Shown here in pieces: positions 30,296-40,920 of a stretch of 64,000 nucleotides of DNA. Position 1 is the stretch's first letter. Each line of letters opens with the position of its first letter. Origin of the DNA: Chitinophaga sp. E66 (GTDB lineage Bacteria > Bacteroidota > Bacteroidia > Chitinophagales > Chitinophagaceae); contig CP079103.1 in NCBI GenBank assembly GCA_019285755.1, forward strand, positions 6,047,001 through 6,111,000. The letters run 5' to 3'. The translations under genes were made by a program, and so were the position numbers. The notes under the pieces were generated by a model, which had not been told where the DNA came from, did not search any database, and worked only from the letters and a program-made list of their open reading frames with translations.

Positions 30296-31836
30296 ATGGC
30301 CATTATTGGTAACCTTATATCCAGATCCCTACGAATCAGGAAACAGTTTACGTTTAAGCTGGGGACGCCGCGTCAGTACCAGATGCAGGTACTGCGCAGG
30401 TTGATGGAAAAAGCGAAACACACGCAGTTCGGCGAGCATTATCAATTTGAGGACATCCTGCATGCCCCCAACTGGGTAGCCCGCTTCCGGCAGTCTGTTC
30501 CCGTGCATAACTACAATAAAATGCATGCGGAATGGTGGCATAAATGCCTCGAAGGAGTGGCGAATGTGAGCTGGCCGGAGAAAATCAAATATTTCGCGCT
30601 GAGCTCGGGCACTTCCGAGTCGGCCTCAAAGCATATTCCCGTAACCCGCGACATGCTGCGTACGGTGAAAAAGGTGGGGGTGAAGCAGCTGTATTCAATG
30701 GCCAACTTTAATGTACCGCCGAAATCCTTTACCAAGGGGATACTTATGCTGGGAGGCACCACCTCGCTGTTTGAGAAAGGTGACTACTACGAGGGCGACA
30801 TGAGCGGCATTCAGGCGAAAAACATTCCCAAATGGTTTCGCCGCTTCTATAAACCAGGCAGCCAGATCTCCCGTAAGCCCAATTGGGAGCAACGTATTAA
30901 ACTGATCGTCCGTAAGGCTCCCCAGTGGGACGTGGGCACGGTGTGCGGCGTTCCTGCCTGGGTGCAGATCGTGCTGGAAGAGATTATTAAATACCATAAC
31001 GTCAAGAATATCCATGAAATCTGGCCGAACCTGGCTATTTACATCCATGGGGGCGTGAGCTTTGAACCTTATCGCGAAAGCTTCCAGCGGCTGTTAGGCA
31101 AGCCGATTACCTTTATTGAGACTTATATGGCCTCGGAAGGATCGTTCGGTTTTCAGGCACGTCCGGGAGTGAAAGGGATCAAGCTTGTACTGAATACAGG
31201 GATCTTCTATGAATTCATCCCCTTTAATGAAGAGAATTTCGATGCGGACGGCGAAGTAAAGCCGAACCCGAAATCATATATGATCCACGAAGTGGTCGAA
31301 GATCAGGAGTATGCCGTGATGCTGTCTACCTGCTCAGGCGCCTGGCGATACCTGATCGGCGACGTGGTAAAGTTTACTTCCGTAAAGGAGCATGAGATCG
31401 TGATCGTGGGCCGGACCAAGCAATTTTAAGCCTGGCGGGTGAGCACATGAGCATTGACAACATGAACAAGGCGATAGATACCGTGCAGCGCAAGCTGGGA
31501 ATCACGATCCGTGAGTTTACGGTGGCGGGATTCCAGTACGAGAATTTGTTTGCACATCGCTGGTATATTGGCACCGACGCTACTAATGTGGACGCGGCGA
31601 AGGTGCGGGAGATCATTGATCAGACGCTCGCGGAAGTGAATGATGACTACGCGGTGGAGCGGACGTCCGCTTTAAAAGAGATCTTCGTTGAAATCATGCC
31701 CAACCAGGTTTTCCTCGATTACCTGCGCTGTAAGGGCAAGGAAGGAGCCATGAATAAGTTTCCACGTGTGTTGAAGGGCGAGAAGCTCAAAGACTGGGAA
31801 CAATTCCTCATCACCAAAGCAGGCGTGAAAGCCTAA
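30296..31836 (+). CDS. GH3-family acyl-adenylate enzyme
   Basis: Member of the GH3 (auxin-responsive) branch of ANL adenylating enzymes, common in Bacteroidota. The ATP loop ALSSGTSESASKHIPVT (about residues 100-116), ETYMASEGSFGFQ and the C-terminal YLIGDVVKF are clear. Plant GH3 joins amino acids to jasmonate or auxin; the bacterial substrate is unknown. One T is missing at about 31428 (KQFLSLAGEHMS restored). Length is about 513 residues. LysE lies 15 bp downstream, suggesting co-transcription. Confidence 0.9.
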
Positions 31837-31850
31837 GTGTTTATCAGGGA

Positions 31851-32487
31851 ATGACTGCCGCCATTATCGCAGGATTGGGTTTGGGCGTGTTTTTATCGGT
31901 TTCTGTAGGACCGGTGATCTTCGCCATTATCAAGTATAGCATCAGCAATGGCTGGCGTGCGGGGATAAGTTTTGCCCTGGGCGTTTCAGCCAGTGACATC
32001 ATGTTTGTATTGTTGGGGAATTTGGCATCGGCATTTATCGGCCGTCTGGGCACCCACACATTCATTATCGGGATTTCCGGAGGTATCCTGTTGATTTGCA
32101 TGGGTATTTACGGTCTTTTGTTCAAGAAGGTGCGCATTGCTACGGGGACGAGCGCCCTGAGATGTTCCGGACCCGCGATTATGCAAAGATCTGGCTGGGT
32201 GGTTTCTGATGAATACCCTTAATCCTGGTGTGATAATTTTCTGGCTGGGAGTATGCGTTGCAAATTCAGGGCTCGATGTGAGCTATCGGTTCACGATGTA
32301 CACCGTGTGTCTCCTTTTCGTATTAGCAGCCGATATCCTCAAAGTCTTTGTCTCCGATAAGATCCGTCACAAATTAACCCTAACAAACGTCCTTTGGCTG
32401 AACCGTGTCGCCGGGGTCTGCATGATCATTTTCGGTCTGGCCCTCCTATATCAGGTGCTTTTCGGCGGTGGGGATTTCTCGCATTAA
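31851..32487 (+). CDS. LysE-family exporter
   Basis: Six-helix amino-acid/metabolite exporter of the LysE/RhtB superfamily: GLGLGVFLSVSVGPVIF at the N-terminus and LNPGVIIFWLGV in the second half are signature segments. Length is about 212 residues. Two indels, about 32148 (one G) and 32205 (one base before LMNTLNPG). Its position right behind the GH3 enzyme could mean export of an amino-acid-like product, but that is inference. Confidence 0.88.
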
Positions 32488-32528
32488 TTTGAAGAATCAG
32501 CCAGGAATAAAAGATTACCAAATACCTT

Positions 32529-33203
32529 TTAGCCGTGGTGGTTCGGAGACTTATATTTTATGGCACAGTTACTCCTCTGGTGGCCACGGATTCTGTGTGG
32601 TGAATGCAATTGCTGCGTCATACTTCTGTTTAAAAACGGATGATTACTAACGTCGGAGAAATGGTCCTTAGGCACGATCGTGAATTTTGAGGCATATTGA
32701 GCTCTCCATTTTTTGATATCAAAATGTTGTTCCTGTTTCTTTGGACGGTTTACTTTTCCCATTTGTCCATGTTTTAGTTTTGATAAAAAAGCGTCATATT
32801 TGTTCTCCTTTTCAAATGGTTTCCATCGCCCACCTATCGAGCCGTGAATATCATATCCCACATTAATCTTTTGAAGGAATTGGACAATTTTGATCTGGTA
32901 TAATCGGGTTCTACAGGTTGTACTACCTCCAATATAAATACGTACATGTGGATTATATTGCAGGAAGTTGTCAATAATGATAGCTACGGTTGCCAAAACC
33001 TTTTCGCGGTCTTTATTATTAGTCCTTGCTTTATCATTTAATCCTACTTCTTCATCGTCATCACCGAACGCCAGGTTGTATCGATTTTTGCCGATCTCCT
33101 GAAATTCTACACGCTTTATAATCTCTCCCTTCGGACCCCTACTGACAAACGTGTGCATTAACAAATCATCGGATGAGTGTACCGGATATGTATCCAGGTC
33201 CAT
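32529..33203 (-). CDS. DUF6934 family protein
   Basis: Bacteroidota protein of unknown function. The first 150 residues match the DUF6934 pattern: MDLDTYPVHSSDDLLMHTF, a GPKGEI-K-VEF strand, YNLAFGDDDEE, DREKVLATVA, IYIGGSTTCRTRLYQI and FEKENKYDAFL. The raw frame is intact to TAA at 32529; the last 35 residues (from about SNHPFLNRS) look unlike the family and may be read in a wrong frame after an indel. Base composition is visibly AT-richer than flanking genes, suggesting transfer. Confidence 0.75.
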   Translation of the reverse strand: MDLDTYPVHSSDDLLMHTFVSRGPKGEIIKRVEFQEIGKNRYNLAFGDDDEEVGLNDKARTNNKDREKVLATVAIIIDNFLQYNPHVRIYIGGSTTCRTRLYQIKIVQFLQKINVGYDIHGSIGGRWKPFEKENKYDAFLSKLKHGQMGKVNRPKKQEQHFDIKKWRAQYASKFTIVPKDHFSDVSNHPFLNRSMTQQLHSPHRIRGHQRSNCAIKYKSPNHHG

Positions 33204-33374
33204 GTAACTACAATTTTTACATTAAAGTTTCGGGCTAACAATTCAAATGTCGGTGATGTAATGCATCACACCTAAAAATGCATCTCGGAAAATCGGAGAT
33301 CGCGTTTCCGATTTATAAAGTGAGGGGACGAAAATGTCGACTGGAATAGCGTTCTGGAAAATGAAAATACTGAT

Positions 33375-33404
33375 ATAAAAAAAGGCCGCAATGTATGCGG
33401 CCTT
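33375..33404 (-). terminator. Terminator after korB
   Basis: Stem AAGGCCGC / GCGGCCTT, 7-nt loop, T tract on the minus strand, 24 bp after the restored korB stop. The flanking 33204-33374 holds no gene I can support. Confidence 0.8.
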
Positions 33405-33427
33405 ATATTGTGATGTAGATAATCTGC

Positions 33428-34463
33428 TTATGCAATCGTCCAGTCTCGTTCCCTGCCAGGAGTTTATCCAGGCTACCGGGACCACGTTTGGCTTTCGCTT
33501 CTTCCAGCTGTGCAGCCATGATATCTTCGTATGTAGGACGGAAGATCTGGTAAAACACACCGAAAGGACGGGGCAGATGCCCTTCTATCCGCGCATCGTC
33601 GAACATGCGGGTGAGGATCTGCGCCTTACCGAAGTCCTGTTCATCGTGGATCCAGAGATCAGATGCGGTAAACTGACCGTCGTTCAGGTCAACTACCACA
33701 GGTTTGTGCCCGTCCAGCCGGATGCCCAGGTTCTTTTGGGCGCCAAAGATCAGCGGCTGGCCCTGCTCCACGAAAATCGTATTGTCGGCCTTGCTCGACT
33801 TTTCGGTAAACACCTCAAATGCGCCATCGTTGAAGATGTTGCAGTTCTGGTAGATCTCCAGGAACGAAGCGCCTTTATGCGCATGGCTCCTTTTCAGCAT
33901 CTCCTGGAGATGCTTGGGATCACGGTCCATACTGCGGGCCACGAAAGTAGCGTCCGCGCCCATCGCAAGTGCCATAGGATTGAATGGATGGTCGATACTG
34001 CCGTAGGGGTGCTCTTGGTTACTTTATTCGTTTCGGAGGTCGGGGAATATTGACCTTTCGTCAGACCATAAATCTGGTTGTTGAACAACATGATGTTCAC
34101 GTCGAAGTTGCGACGCAGCAGGTGGATGGTGTGGTTCCCGCCGATAGACAAGCCGTCACCGTCGCCGGTTACGATCCACACGCTCAGTTCGGGGCGCGTA
34201 GCCTTCAGGCCGGAAGCGATGGCGGTGGCGCGCCCGTGAATCGAGTGCATGCCATAGGTGTTCATGTAATACGGAAAACGAGACGAACACCCGATGCCAG
34301 ATACGATCACGATGTTTTCACGGGGAAGGCCAAGTCCGGGCATGATGGTTTGCACCTGTTTCAATATGGAATAATCTCCGCAACCCGGGCACCAGCGGAC
34401 TTCCTGGTCGGTTGCAAAATCTTTGGCCGTTAATGGCTGCGGAGAAGCAGTGGTTGTTGACAT
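33428..34463 (-). CDS. korB: 2-oxoacid:ferredoxin oxidoreductase beta subunit
   Basis: Thiamine-diphosphate-binding subunit of a 2-oxoglutarate (or other 2-oxoacid) ferredoxin oxidoreductase. The Fe-S/ThDP start [40 protein letters not shown], and the ThDP motif [13 protein letters not shown] are clear. Indels at about 33985 and 33443; the restored end reads LLAGNETWTIA. The alpha subunit korA, normally adjacent, is not next to it: upstream lies a CMD-family gene. The start ATG at 34463 gives [11 protein letters not shown]. Confidence 0.93.
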
Positions 34464-34495
34464 TATCTTGTATATATAAAGTTTGGAATGTAAAG

Positions 34496-34839
34496 TTACG
34501 AATTGATGAGCTCTTCCCAATATTCTGCAGCCCGGCGGGTGTGCGGAATGACGATTGTACCGCCTACGATATTCGCCACCGCAAAACTTCATACAGTTCC
34601 TGTGTGGTTACCCCCTGCTCATGGCATTTCCCGAGATGGTACTTGATGCAGTCGTCGCAGCGAAGCACCATTGAGGCTACCAGGCCCAGCAATTCTTTCG
34701 TTTTCACAGGCAACGCGCCTTCTGCATATGTATTGGTGTCGAGGTTAAATAACCGGTTCAGTACCAGGTTTTGTTTTCCAAGGATCACTTCGTTCATTTT
34801 GCTCCGGTAAGCGTCGAACTCTTCTACCAGTTGGCTCAT
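34496..34839 (-). CDS. Carboxymuconolactone decarboxylase (AhpD-like) family protein
   Basis: All-alpha protein of about 114 residues with the AhpD-type redox motif CDDCIKYH (Cys-x-x-Cys plus His) at about residues 61-68, so more likely peroxidase/thiol-redox than decarboxylase. One T is missing at about 34583; the restored tail reads [22 protein letters not shown] and stops at 34496. It lies 33 bp upstream of korB and is probably co-transcribed, perhaps protecting the oxygen-sensitive enzyme. Confidence 0.88.
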
Positions 34840-34951
34840 AAGTTTGTATTTTTCAACGGATAGCGCTAAAGTTACGAAATAACCCTACGCCAGCCACCTG
34901 ACAAAGATAAACATTAATCTACTAAGATAGTAGGGTAATTGTATGTTTAAA

Positions 34952-34971
34952 AATACTCACTTGTGGGTATT
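34952..34971. promoter_or_regulatory. Palindromic operator, copy 1
   Basis: AATACTCACTTGTGGGTATT is an imperfect 20-bp palindrome, identical at 15 of 20 positions (both outer arms) to the perfect palindrome at 63052. A CCTTTG -7-like box follows about 22 bp downstream, so the site overlaps the expected -33 region. See findings. Confidence 0.6.
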
Positions 34972-35066
34972 GGCAGCCTCCCCCAATTGGGCACCTTTGC
35001 AATGTGGCGCCGGAACAGTCCGGGCCCGGTTCCAGGCCCCTTTCCCGGTCCGCAATTAACGAAGAC

Positions 35067-35135
35067 ATGAGAGAATATTATAATCGCCTTATGGCGGGAT
35101 GCATACGTGTTGATTTCACTCTGCTACCACGCTAA
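35067..35135 (+). CDS. Tiny ORF under the palindromic operator
   Basis: A 22-codon frame ATG...TAA (start MREYYNRLMAG, end TLLPR) sits between the operator/promoter at 34952-35000 and a terminator-like hairpin at 35177. It has no family resemblance. It is either a small-protein gene, a leader peptide without a following gene, or chance. The gap 34840-35216 holds nothing else. Confidence 0.35.
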   Translation: MREYYNRLMAGCIRVDFTLLPR

Positions 35136-35176
35136 AGAATCGTTCTGGATATGGAAATACCTTCACCGGTATTACA

Positions 35177-35200
35177 TGGCTCCCTCTGCGGGAGCCATTT
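35177..35200 (+). terminator. Terminator-like hairpin
   Basis: Perfect 8-bp stem TGGCTCCC / GGGAGCCA, loop TCTGC, followed by TTTCTG. It could end the small transcript from the left, and lies just past the amidase stop of the opposite strand. Confidence 0.55.
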
Positions 35201-35216
35201 CTGTTTCCAGTCCGAT

Positions 35217-36969
35217 CTACTCCGCTTTGGCGTAGCCCTCCGCCACAAAGTCCCTGATGCCGTCCACGATCTTCCCGGCCATTTCCTTTCTGAACCCTGG
35301 GTCCAGGATCCGCATCTCATCTTCAGGATTGCTCAGAAACAGCGTCTCTACCAATACGTTCGGGTATTCGGTTGGGCTGTTCAGTGCAAAATTGAAGCTG
35401 CCTACATTGCCGAATTCCTTCAGCCCCAGTTCCAACAGCCGTTTGTAAATATGCTGGCTGAGCGGTCTGAAACCGATATGCTTGTAGTAAGTGCTGGTAC
35501 CCTGGATCCTGATGGGGTCGGATGAAGAGTTGAGATGAATGCTGACCAGCAGATCCGGTTCTTTGTCCCGGTAAGACACCACGCGATAACCGTTATCTAT
35601 ATAGGAATCATTCACCCGGGTCATGATGACCCGCCCCCTCGCGCTGGAGCGCCTGCTGCAATGCCACGGCCACTGCCAATGCCATTTCCTTTTCATATAC
35701 GCCCGTAGGCCCTTGTGCGCCGAGGTTCCGGCCACCATGGCCAGCGTCTACCGCAATGGTCAGGTCACCAGGCCGGGCTTCGACGGGGACGTTTTACCTT
35801 CACCGTCAGGATGCTACCGTTATAATACACCTGGTGCCCCCAGTGCTGGGTATGCTTCAATTCAATGATGACCCTTAAAATATCGTCCTCCACCTGCTCG
35901 TAATAAACGTTTTTGATCTCTTTCGTATTCTCCAGTTGGGTGATCCAATTAGTGTTGGAAGTAGCGCCGAAGATATCGATGACGATCCGGGAGGGATCGT
36001 TTTGCTGGATGGTCCGGTATGGCAGTTTAGCCGTCAGCCCGACGGATACATAGTCGAACCGCTCGTCGCCCCAGACGCGCCAGGAGCCAGTCAGCGAGAT
36101 GGGCGGGAAAGTGCCAGGAGGCTGAAGTTTCACATATTCCTGTGGTATCCAGGCGCTGAGGGTCCTGGAAAGCTGCACCCGGTAGTCTCCGTCAGCCTTG
36201 CCGGTAATATTGAGCACCACGCCGGTATCCAGGCTGCCCATTCGGGCGCCGCCCAGGCGGTCGCTGCCAAGACCGTATTTGAGAATGGGGTCGTCTCCCG
36301 AGGTCTTGCCGACGAGTGGTTGGGCCTGCGGGTCGCGAAGGGTGAAGATGTTCGGTGTGAAACGGCGGACCTGCTGGCCTTCATAATCAAGCGTAACTGG
36401 AAGTTGTTTGCCCTGTATGAGGGGATCGGCACATTGGACGGTATATGATCCCTGATAAATTCCGGGCATTTGCTGGGAGCCGCCTACGGAAGTTCCTGCA
36501 GGGTCAGCGCATCGCCCAGCTTAACGGTGCCGCCGGGAATAGCTTTGACCCGGACGCGGATCACGTCGCCGGGAGCCAGGGTGAGATTCCCCTCAGGAAA
36601 GGTCTGAATAGTCGCGATATTGACGGATGATACCGGTTGCGGCGCCTGGGGCGCATTGTATGTATACCAAACCGACCGTACGGCACTGTCGCCGTTAGGC
36701 CCCATCGATTTTACCAGGAATTCATTGCCGCCTTCGGACAACGTCACTTCAATTGCAAAGGCGCCGGTTGGGTATACTTTCTGGGGCTCGTCGTTGACGA
36801 ATACCTGGCAGGATTTACAGGTAGAGCCGACCAGGAACTGGCGGGCTGTATTAACACTGTTATTCTGTTTGCCGGGCTGGGTGAGGCGCAGAAAACTTTT
36901 CTCCTGAGCTACTGCGGGCGCTGCGATGCAGACGGCCAACAGCAGGCTCCCGATTTTCCGATTCGACAT
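35217..36969 (-). CDS. N-acetylmuramoyl-L-alanine amidase
   Basis: Exported cell-wall hydrolase of about 585 residues that cuts the lactyl-peptide bond of peptidoglycan. Signal peptide (MSNRKIGSLLLAVCIAAPAVAQ), two beta-rich N-terminal modules, an AMIN-like region, then an Amidase_3 catalytic domain with Zn ligands in VDAGHGG, the conserved SIHLNSSS His and the Glu in VLVETLFLSNPEDE. Two indels at about 36485 and 35790. Role: daughter-cell separation or envelope remodelling. Confidence 0.9.
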
Positions 36970-37061
36970 AGCGCTGGTTATTGTCCAAAAAAACAAGGAA
37001 CAAGCATTTTGCCTGTTCCTTGTAAAGTTATCTAATTCAGCTGTTAATGATCTGCCGCTCC

Positions 37062-38853
37062 TCAAAAAGAGTATTTGCCGTCACTAATAAGTTTGTCGGC
37101 TATACGGCGGCGTGCGTCCTTCGTATTGAACGGCGCCGTTTTAGTGAACCGTTTCAGCCCGAGGAGCATCATGCGCTGCTCGTCGCCTTCAGCGAAGCCA
37201 TTGATGGCGTCTCTGCCGGATTTATGGACACGGTCGGCCGCATCGGTCAGATAGGTTTTACCATATCTGCCTGGAGGGCAGTGGCGGCATCGCCTTTTTG
37301 TTCCGTCAGCTTGATGAGGCGGAGCAGGGCGCTTTCGCTGACGAATGTTTCAATGGCCATGTCAGCGATGTTCATGAGGATTTCCTGTTCGGATTCCAGC
37401 TTCATCATGAGCTTTTGGGCGGCGGCGCCGGCGGTGAGGAGGATGGCCTTTTTCATATTGGCGATCACTTTCTTTTCCGCGGCGAAAGCGCCTTCGTCGT
37501 CGTTTCCGAAGTCGGGAATGCTCATAAGTTCCTTCTGCACGTTCATGGCGGGAGTCATGAGGTCGAGTTTGCCTTTCATGGCGCGTTTCAGCGTCATATC
37601 CAGCGTGAGGAGGCGATTGATTTCGTTGGTGCCTTCGAAAATACGGTTGATACGGGAGTCGCGATAAGCTTTAGAGATTACGTATTCGTCGCTGAAGCCG
37701 TTACCGCCGTGGATTTGTACGCCTTCGTCCACTACGAAGTCGAGGACTTCAGAACCATTTACCTTCAGCATCGCACATTCAACGGCATATTCTTCAGCTG
37801 CGCCTAGGAGGGCTTCGTTGAAGGCTTTCCCGGCGGCGAGCAGTTCGTGCTCCTGCTGGTCGATCAGTTGAGCGGTGCGGTAAAGCGCCGTTTCACATGC
37901 CCATATCCGGATGGCCATTTCTCCGAGTTTATGTTTGATCGCACCGAAGTTCGCGATAGGTTGCTTGAACTGTTCGCGGGTTTTGGCGTAGCTGATAGTG
38001 ATATCCAGGCTGCCTTTGGCGCCCCCGAGGGCGGCTGCGCAAAGCTTCAGGCGACCGATATTAAGGATATTAAAGGCAATGAGGTGGCCTTTCCCGATTT
38101 GTCCCAGGACGTTCTCCGCGGGGATCTTAGCATCCTGGAAATAGATCTGGCGGGTGGAGGAACCTTTGATGCCCATCTTATGCTCTTCGGGGCCGAGGGT
38201 GAACCCTGGGGTGTCTTTATCGACGATAAAGCCGGTGAACTGTTCGCCGTCTACTTTAGCGAACACGGTGAATACGTCGGCAAAGCCGGAGTTAGTGATC
38301 CAGATTTTCTGGCCGTTGAGAATATAGTGTTTGCCGTCTTCGCTGAGTTTGGCGGTGGTTTTGGCGCTCAGGGCGTCTGAGCCGGAGTTGGGCTCCGTAA
38401 GGGCGTAAGCGCCTTTCATCTCGCCGGAGGCAAGTTTAGGAATGTATTTCTGCTTTTGGGCTTCCGTACCGAAGTAAAGAATGGGGAGTGAGCCGATCCC
38501 GGTATGGGCCGCCATTGCTACGGAGAAGGAATGCCCTGCGCCGAGCGCTTCATTGATCAGGGTTGCGGTGATGAAGTCTTTGCCCAGTCCTCCCAGCTCC
38601 TCCGGGAAAGCGGCGCCCAACAGTCCCTGTTCTCCGGCTTTGTCGAGCAGGGAAGGCATCAGCCCTTCTTCCAGCTTATCCAGCCGGTCGAGCACCGGCG
38701 TTACTTCACGTGCGATAAACGTTTCAGCCATTTCCTTGATCATCAACTGTTCCTCCGAAAAATCTTCAGGGATGAAAACGTCTGCGGGGATGCGTCTTTC
38801 ACCAGGAACTCCGCCCCTTTCAGGGCTGCTTTGCTATTAACCGCGGTATCCAT
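37062..38853 (-). CDS. Acyl-CoA dehydrogenase
   Basis: FAD enzyme of fatty-acid beta-oxidation, about 597 residues, the longer Bacteroidota form with an extra C-terminal helical domain (about 430-597). FAD/substrate signatures YALTEPNSGSDA, WITNSGFADVF, QIHGGNGFSDEY and RINRIFEGTNEINR (catalytic Glu region) are present. Indels at about 38793 (DASPADVFIPEDF restored) and 37262. Start ATG 38853 gives MDTAVNSKAALKGAEF. Confidence 0.94.
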
Positions 38854-38958
38854 TTTGCATGATTTTTTAGTCTACTCGTAATTTACCTAGATTATAGCAA
38901 TTGACAAATTATGATTACGAGGCATAATGTTATAAATTCGCAATCCCGGAAACGCCCC

Positions 38959-39759
38959 ATGGAATTCAATCTTACATATCTCGACAGTACCTTCTCCGGT
39001 TTGCAGACCGGTGAAGGGCCGGATTTGCTGATATGTTTCCACGGTTTCGGGAGAGCGCGTCGCACTTTGGTTGTATGGAAGCCGGATTGGGCAATATTTT
39101 TACCATCGTCGCGTTAGATATGCCCTTTCACGGGAAAACGGTTTGGAAGGAAGGCCGGCCTATGGAAAAAAGGACCTCGCAGCGTTGACGGAAAAATATT
39201 GGAAATAACCGGCAAACAAACCTTCTCCCTACTGGGTTATAGTATGGGTGGGCGACTGGCCCTGTGCATCGTAGAACAAATGGCGCAAAGGATCAGGCAC
39301 CTTATACTGGCTGCGCCGGACGGGTTGAAGAACAATCCATGGCATATGTTTGCCACGCGGACCATATTGGGAAACCGGATATTTTCTTACAATACCCGCA
39401 ATCCCGCGCTGTTTTTTCGCCTGCTGACTCTCTGGCGGAAAATCGGCCTTTAAATGAAAGCGTCTACAAATTTGCGCTCCACCGGATGAACCAGGAAGAT
39501 AAGCGACAGTTGGTTTACAACGTCTGGACAATCATGCGGCGGATGCTTCCCGCAAGAAGCTATGCAAGCGCCTGATGGCGCAATTTAGGATCGACACGCT
39601 GCTGATCTTCGGAAAATACGACCGTGTCATCCCTCCTGTCATCGGCGAGCAATTCGCCGACGGCTCTTTTCCTGCCGGCTGCTGGTACTCGATAAAGGCC
39701 ATCAGCTAATCACGGAATCATTGGGTTTTATTATCAGAAATAACATTTCGACAAAGTAG
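38959..39759 (+). CDS. Alpha/beta hydrolase
   Basis: Cytoplasmic alpha/beta-fold hydrolase of about 265 residues: CFHGFGES, oxyanion/nucleophile elbow LLGYSMGGRLAL (Ser), late Asp in FGKYDRVIPP and His in DKGHQLITE. At least four indels (about 39050, 39165, 39555, 39675) scatter it over all frames. Substrate unknown. It starts divergently from the acyl-CoA dehydrogenase and ends 3 bp before the GT2 gene. Confidence 0.82.
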
Positions 39760-39762
39760 GAA

Positions 39763-40905
39763 ATGACTGCCTTATTGATCATTACGCTCGGACTTGCTTT
39801 ATTGTACGGTATTTTAATGCTGTCGTATCTTTATGGCTGGAGCCGGTTGAAGCCTTTCGACCCGGCCACGCACGCATACACTTTCAGTACGAAAGTGTCT
39901 GTCATCATCCCCGCACGGAACGAGGAGGAAAACATCCCTGTTCTCCTGGAGGCCCTCCAGCAGCAGAGTTATCCCGCCAACCTGTTCGAGGTGATCGTGG
40001 TCGATGATTTTTCGACCGATCGTACTGCGGATGTTGTCCGTTATTTTCCGGCTACCAATGTTCGGCTTGTCCGGATGGCAGACCATCTCAGCCCGGAAGA
40101 GCGGCTAAATTCCTATAAAAAGAAAGCCATCGAAACGGCCATCACGATGGCAACGGGTCACCTCATCGTAACAACGGACGCGGATTGCGTCATGGGCACC
40201 AAGTGGCTCGAAGCCGTCGTTAAATGTTATGAGATCCACAAGCCAAAGTTCATCGCGGCGCCGGTTTCCTACCATCACGAGGATAACTTCTTCAAGAAAT
40301 TACAGTCGCTCGATTTCATGACCATGCAAGGTATTACGGGAGCTGTAGCTTACGGAATCAGGCACCATGTGCAATGGCGCCAACCTTGCATATGAAAAGC
40401 AGGCCTTCGAAGAAGTGGGTGGATTTACAGGGATCGATATGATCGCTTCGGGAGACGATATGCTCCTTATGTATAAGATTTATCACGCTTACCCTGGAAG
40501 CGTCCACTATCTCAAATCACCTGATGCCATCGTTCGTACTTTACCGGTAGATACCGTAAAAGGATTCATGAACCAGCGGATCCGCTGGTCGTCGAAAGCC
40601 GATAGTATGAAGATAAACGGATAACCCGTGTGTTGGTAATCGTTTATCTGTGGAATGTAATGCTGCTGCTCATGGCGATCGTCGCGATCTTCACGCCCGC
40701 GCTCCGGATGTGGCTGGTATGGCTGATGGCGTATAAAGTGGTGCTGGAATTGCTATTCCTGGTGCCGGTAGCTTCATTCTTTGGCAAACGTTCCCTGCTC
40801 CCGTGGTTCATTCCCGGGCAGCCATTTCATATTATTTACGTAGTGCTCGCCGGATGGCTGGGCAAATTCGGATCTTACGAATGGAAAGGGCGGCAGGTTC
40901 ACTAG
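39763..40905 (+). CDS. Family 2 glycosyltransferase, membrane-bound
   Basis: Processive-type GT-A transferase of about 380 residues: N-terminal helix, VSVIIPARNEEENI, VVDDFSTDRT, the DxD-type TTDADC, an acidic SGDDM and the QRIRW motif, then two to three C-terminal helices. Such proteins make surface or lipid-linked glycans. Indels at about 40365 and 40608. It is translationally close (3 bp) to the hydrolase upstream. Confidence 0.9.
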
Positions 40906-40918
40906 CCGCCCTTTTTCC
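40885..40918. terminator. Bidirectional terminator between GT2 and terpene synthase
   Basis: 10-bp stem AAAGGGCGGC / GCCGCCCTTT between convergent genes, T run on the plus side. Confidence 0.85.
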
Positions 40919-40920
40919 TT

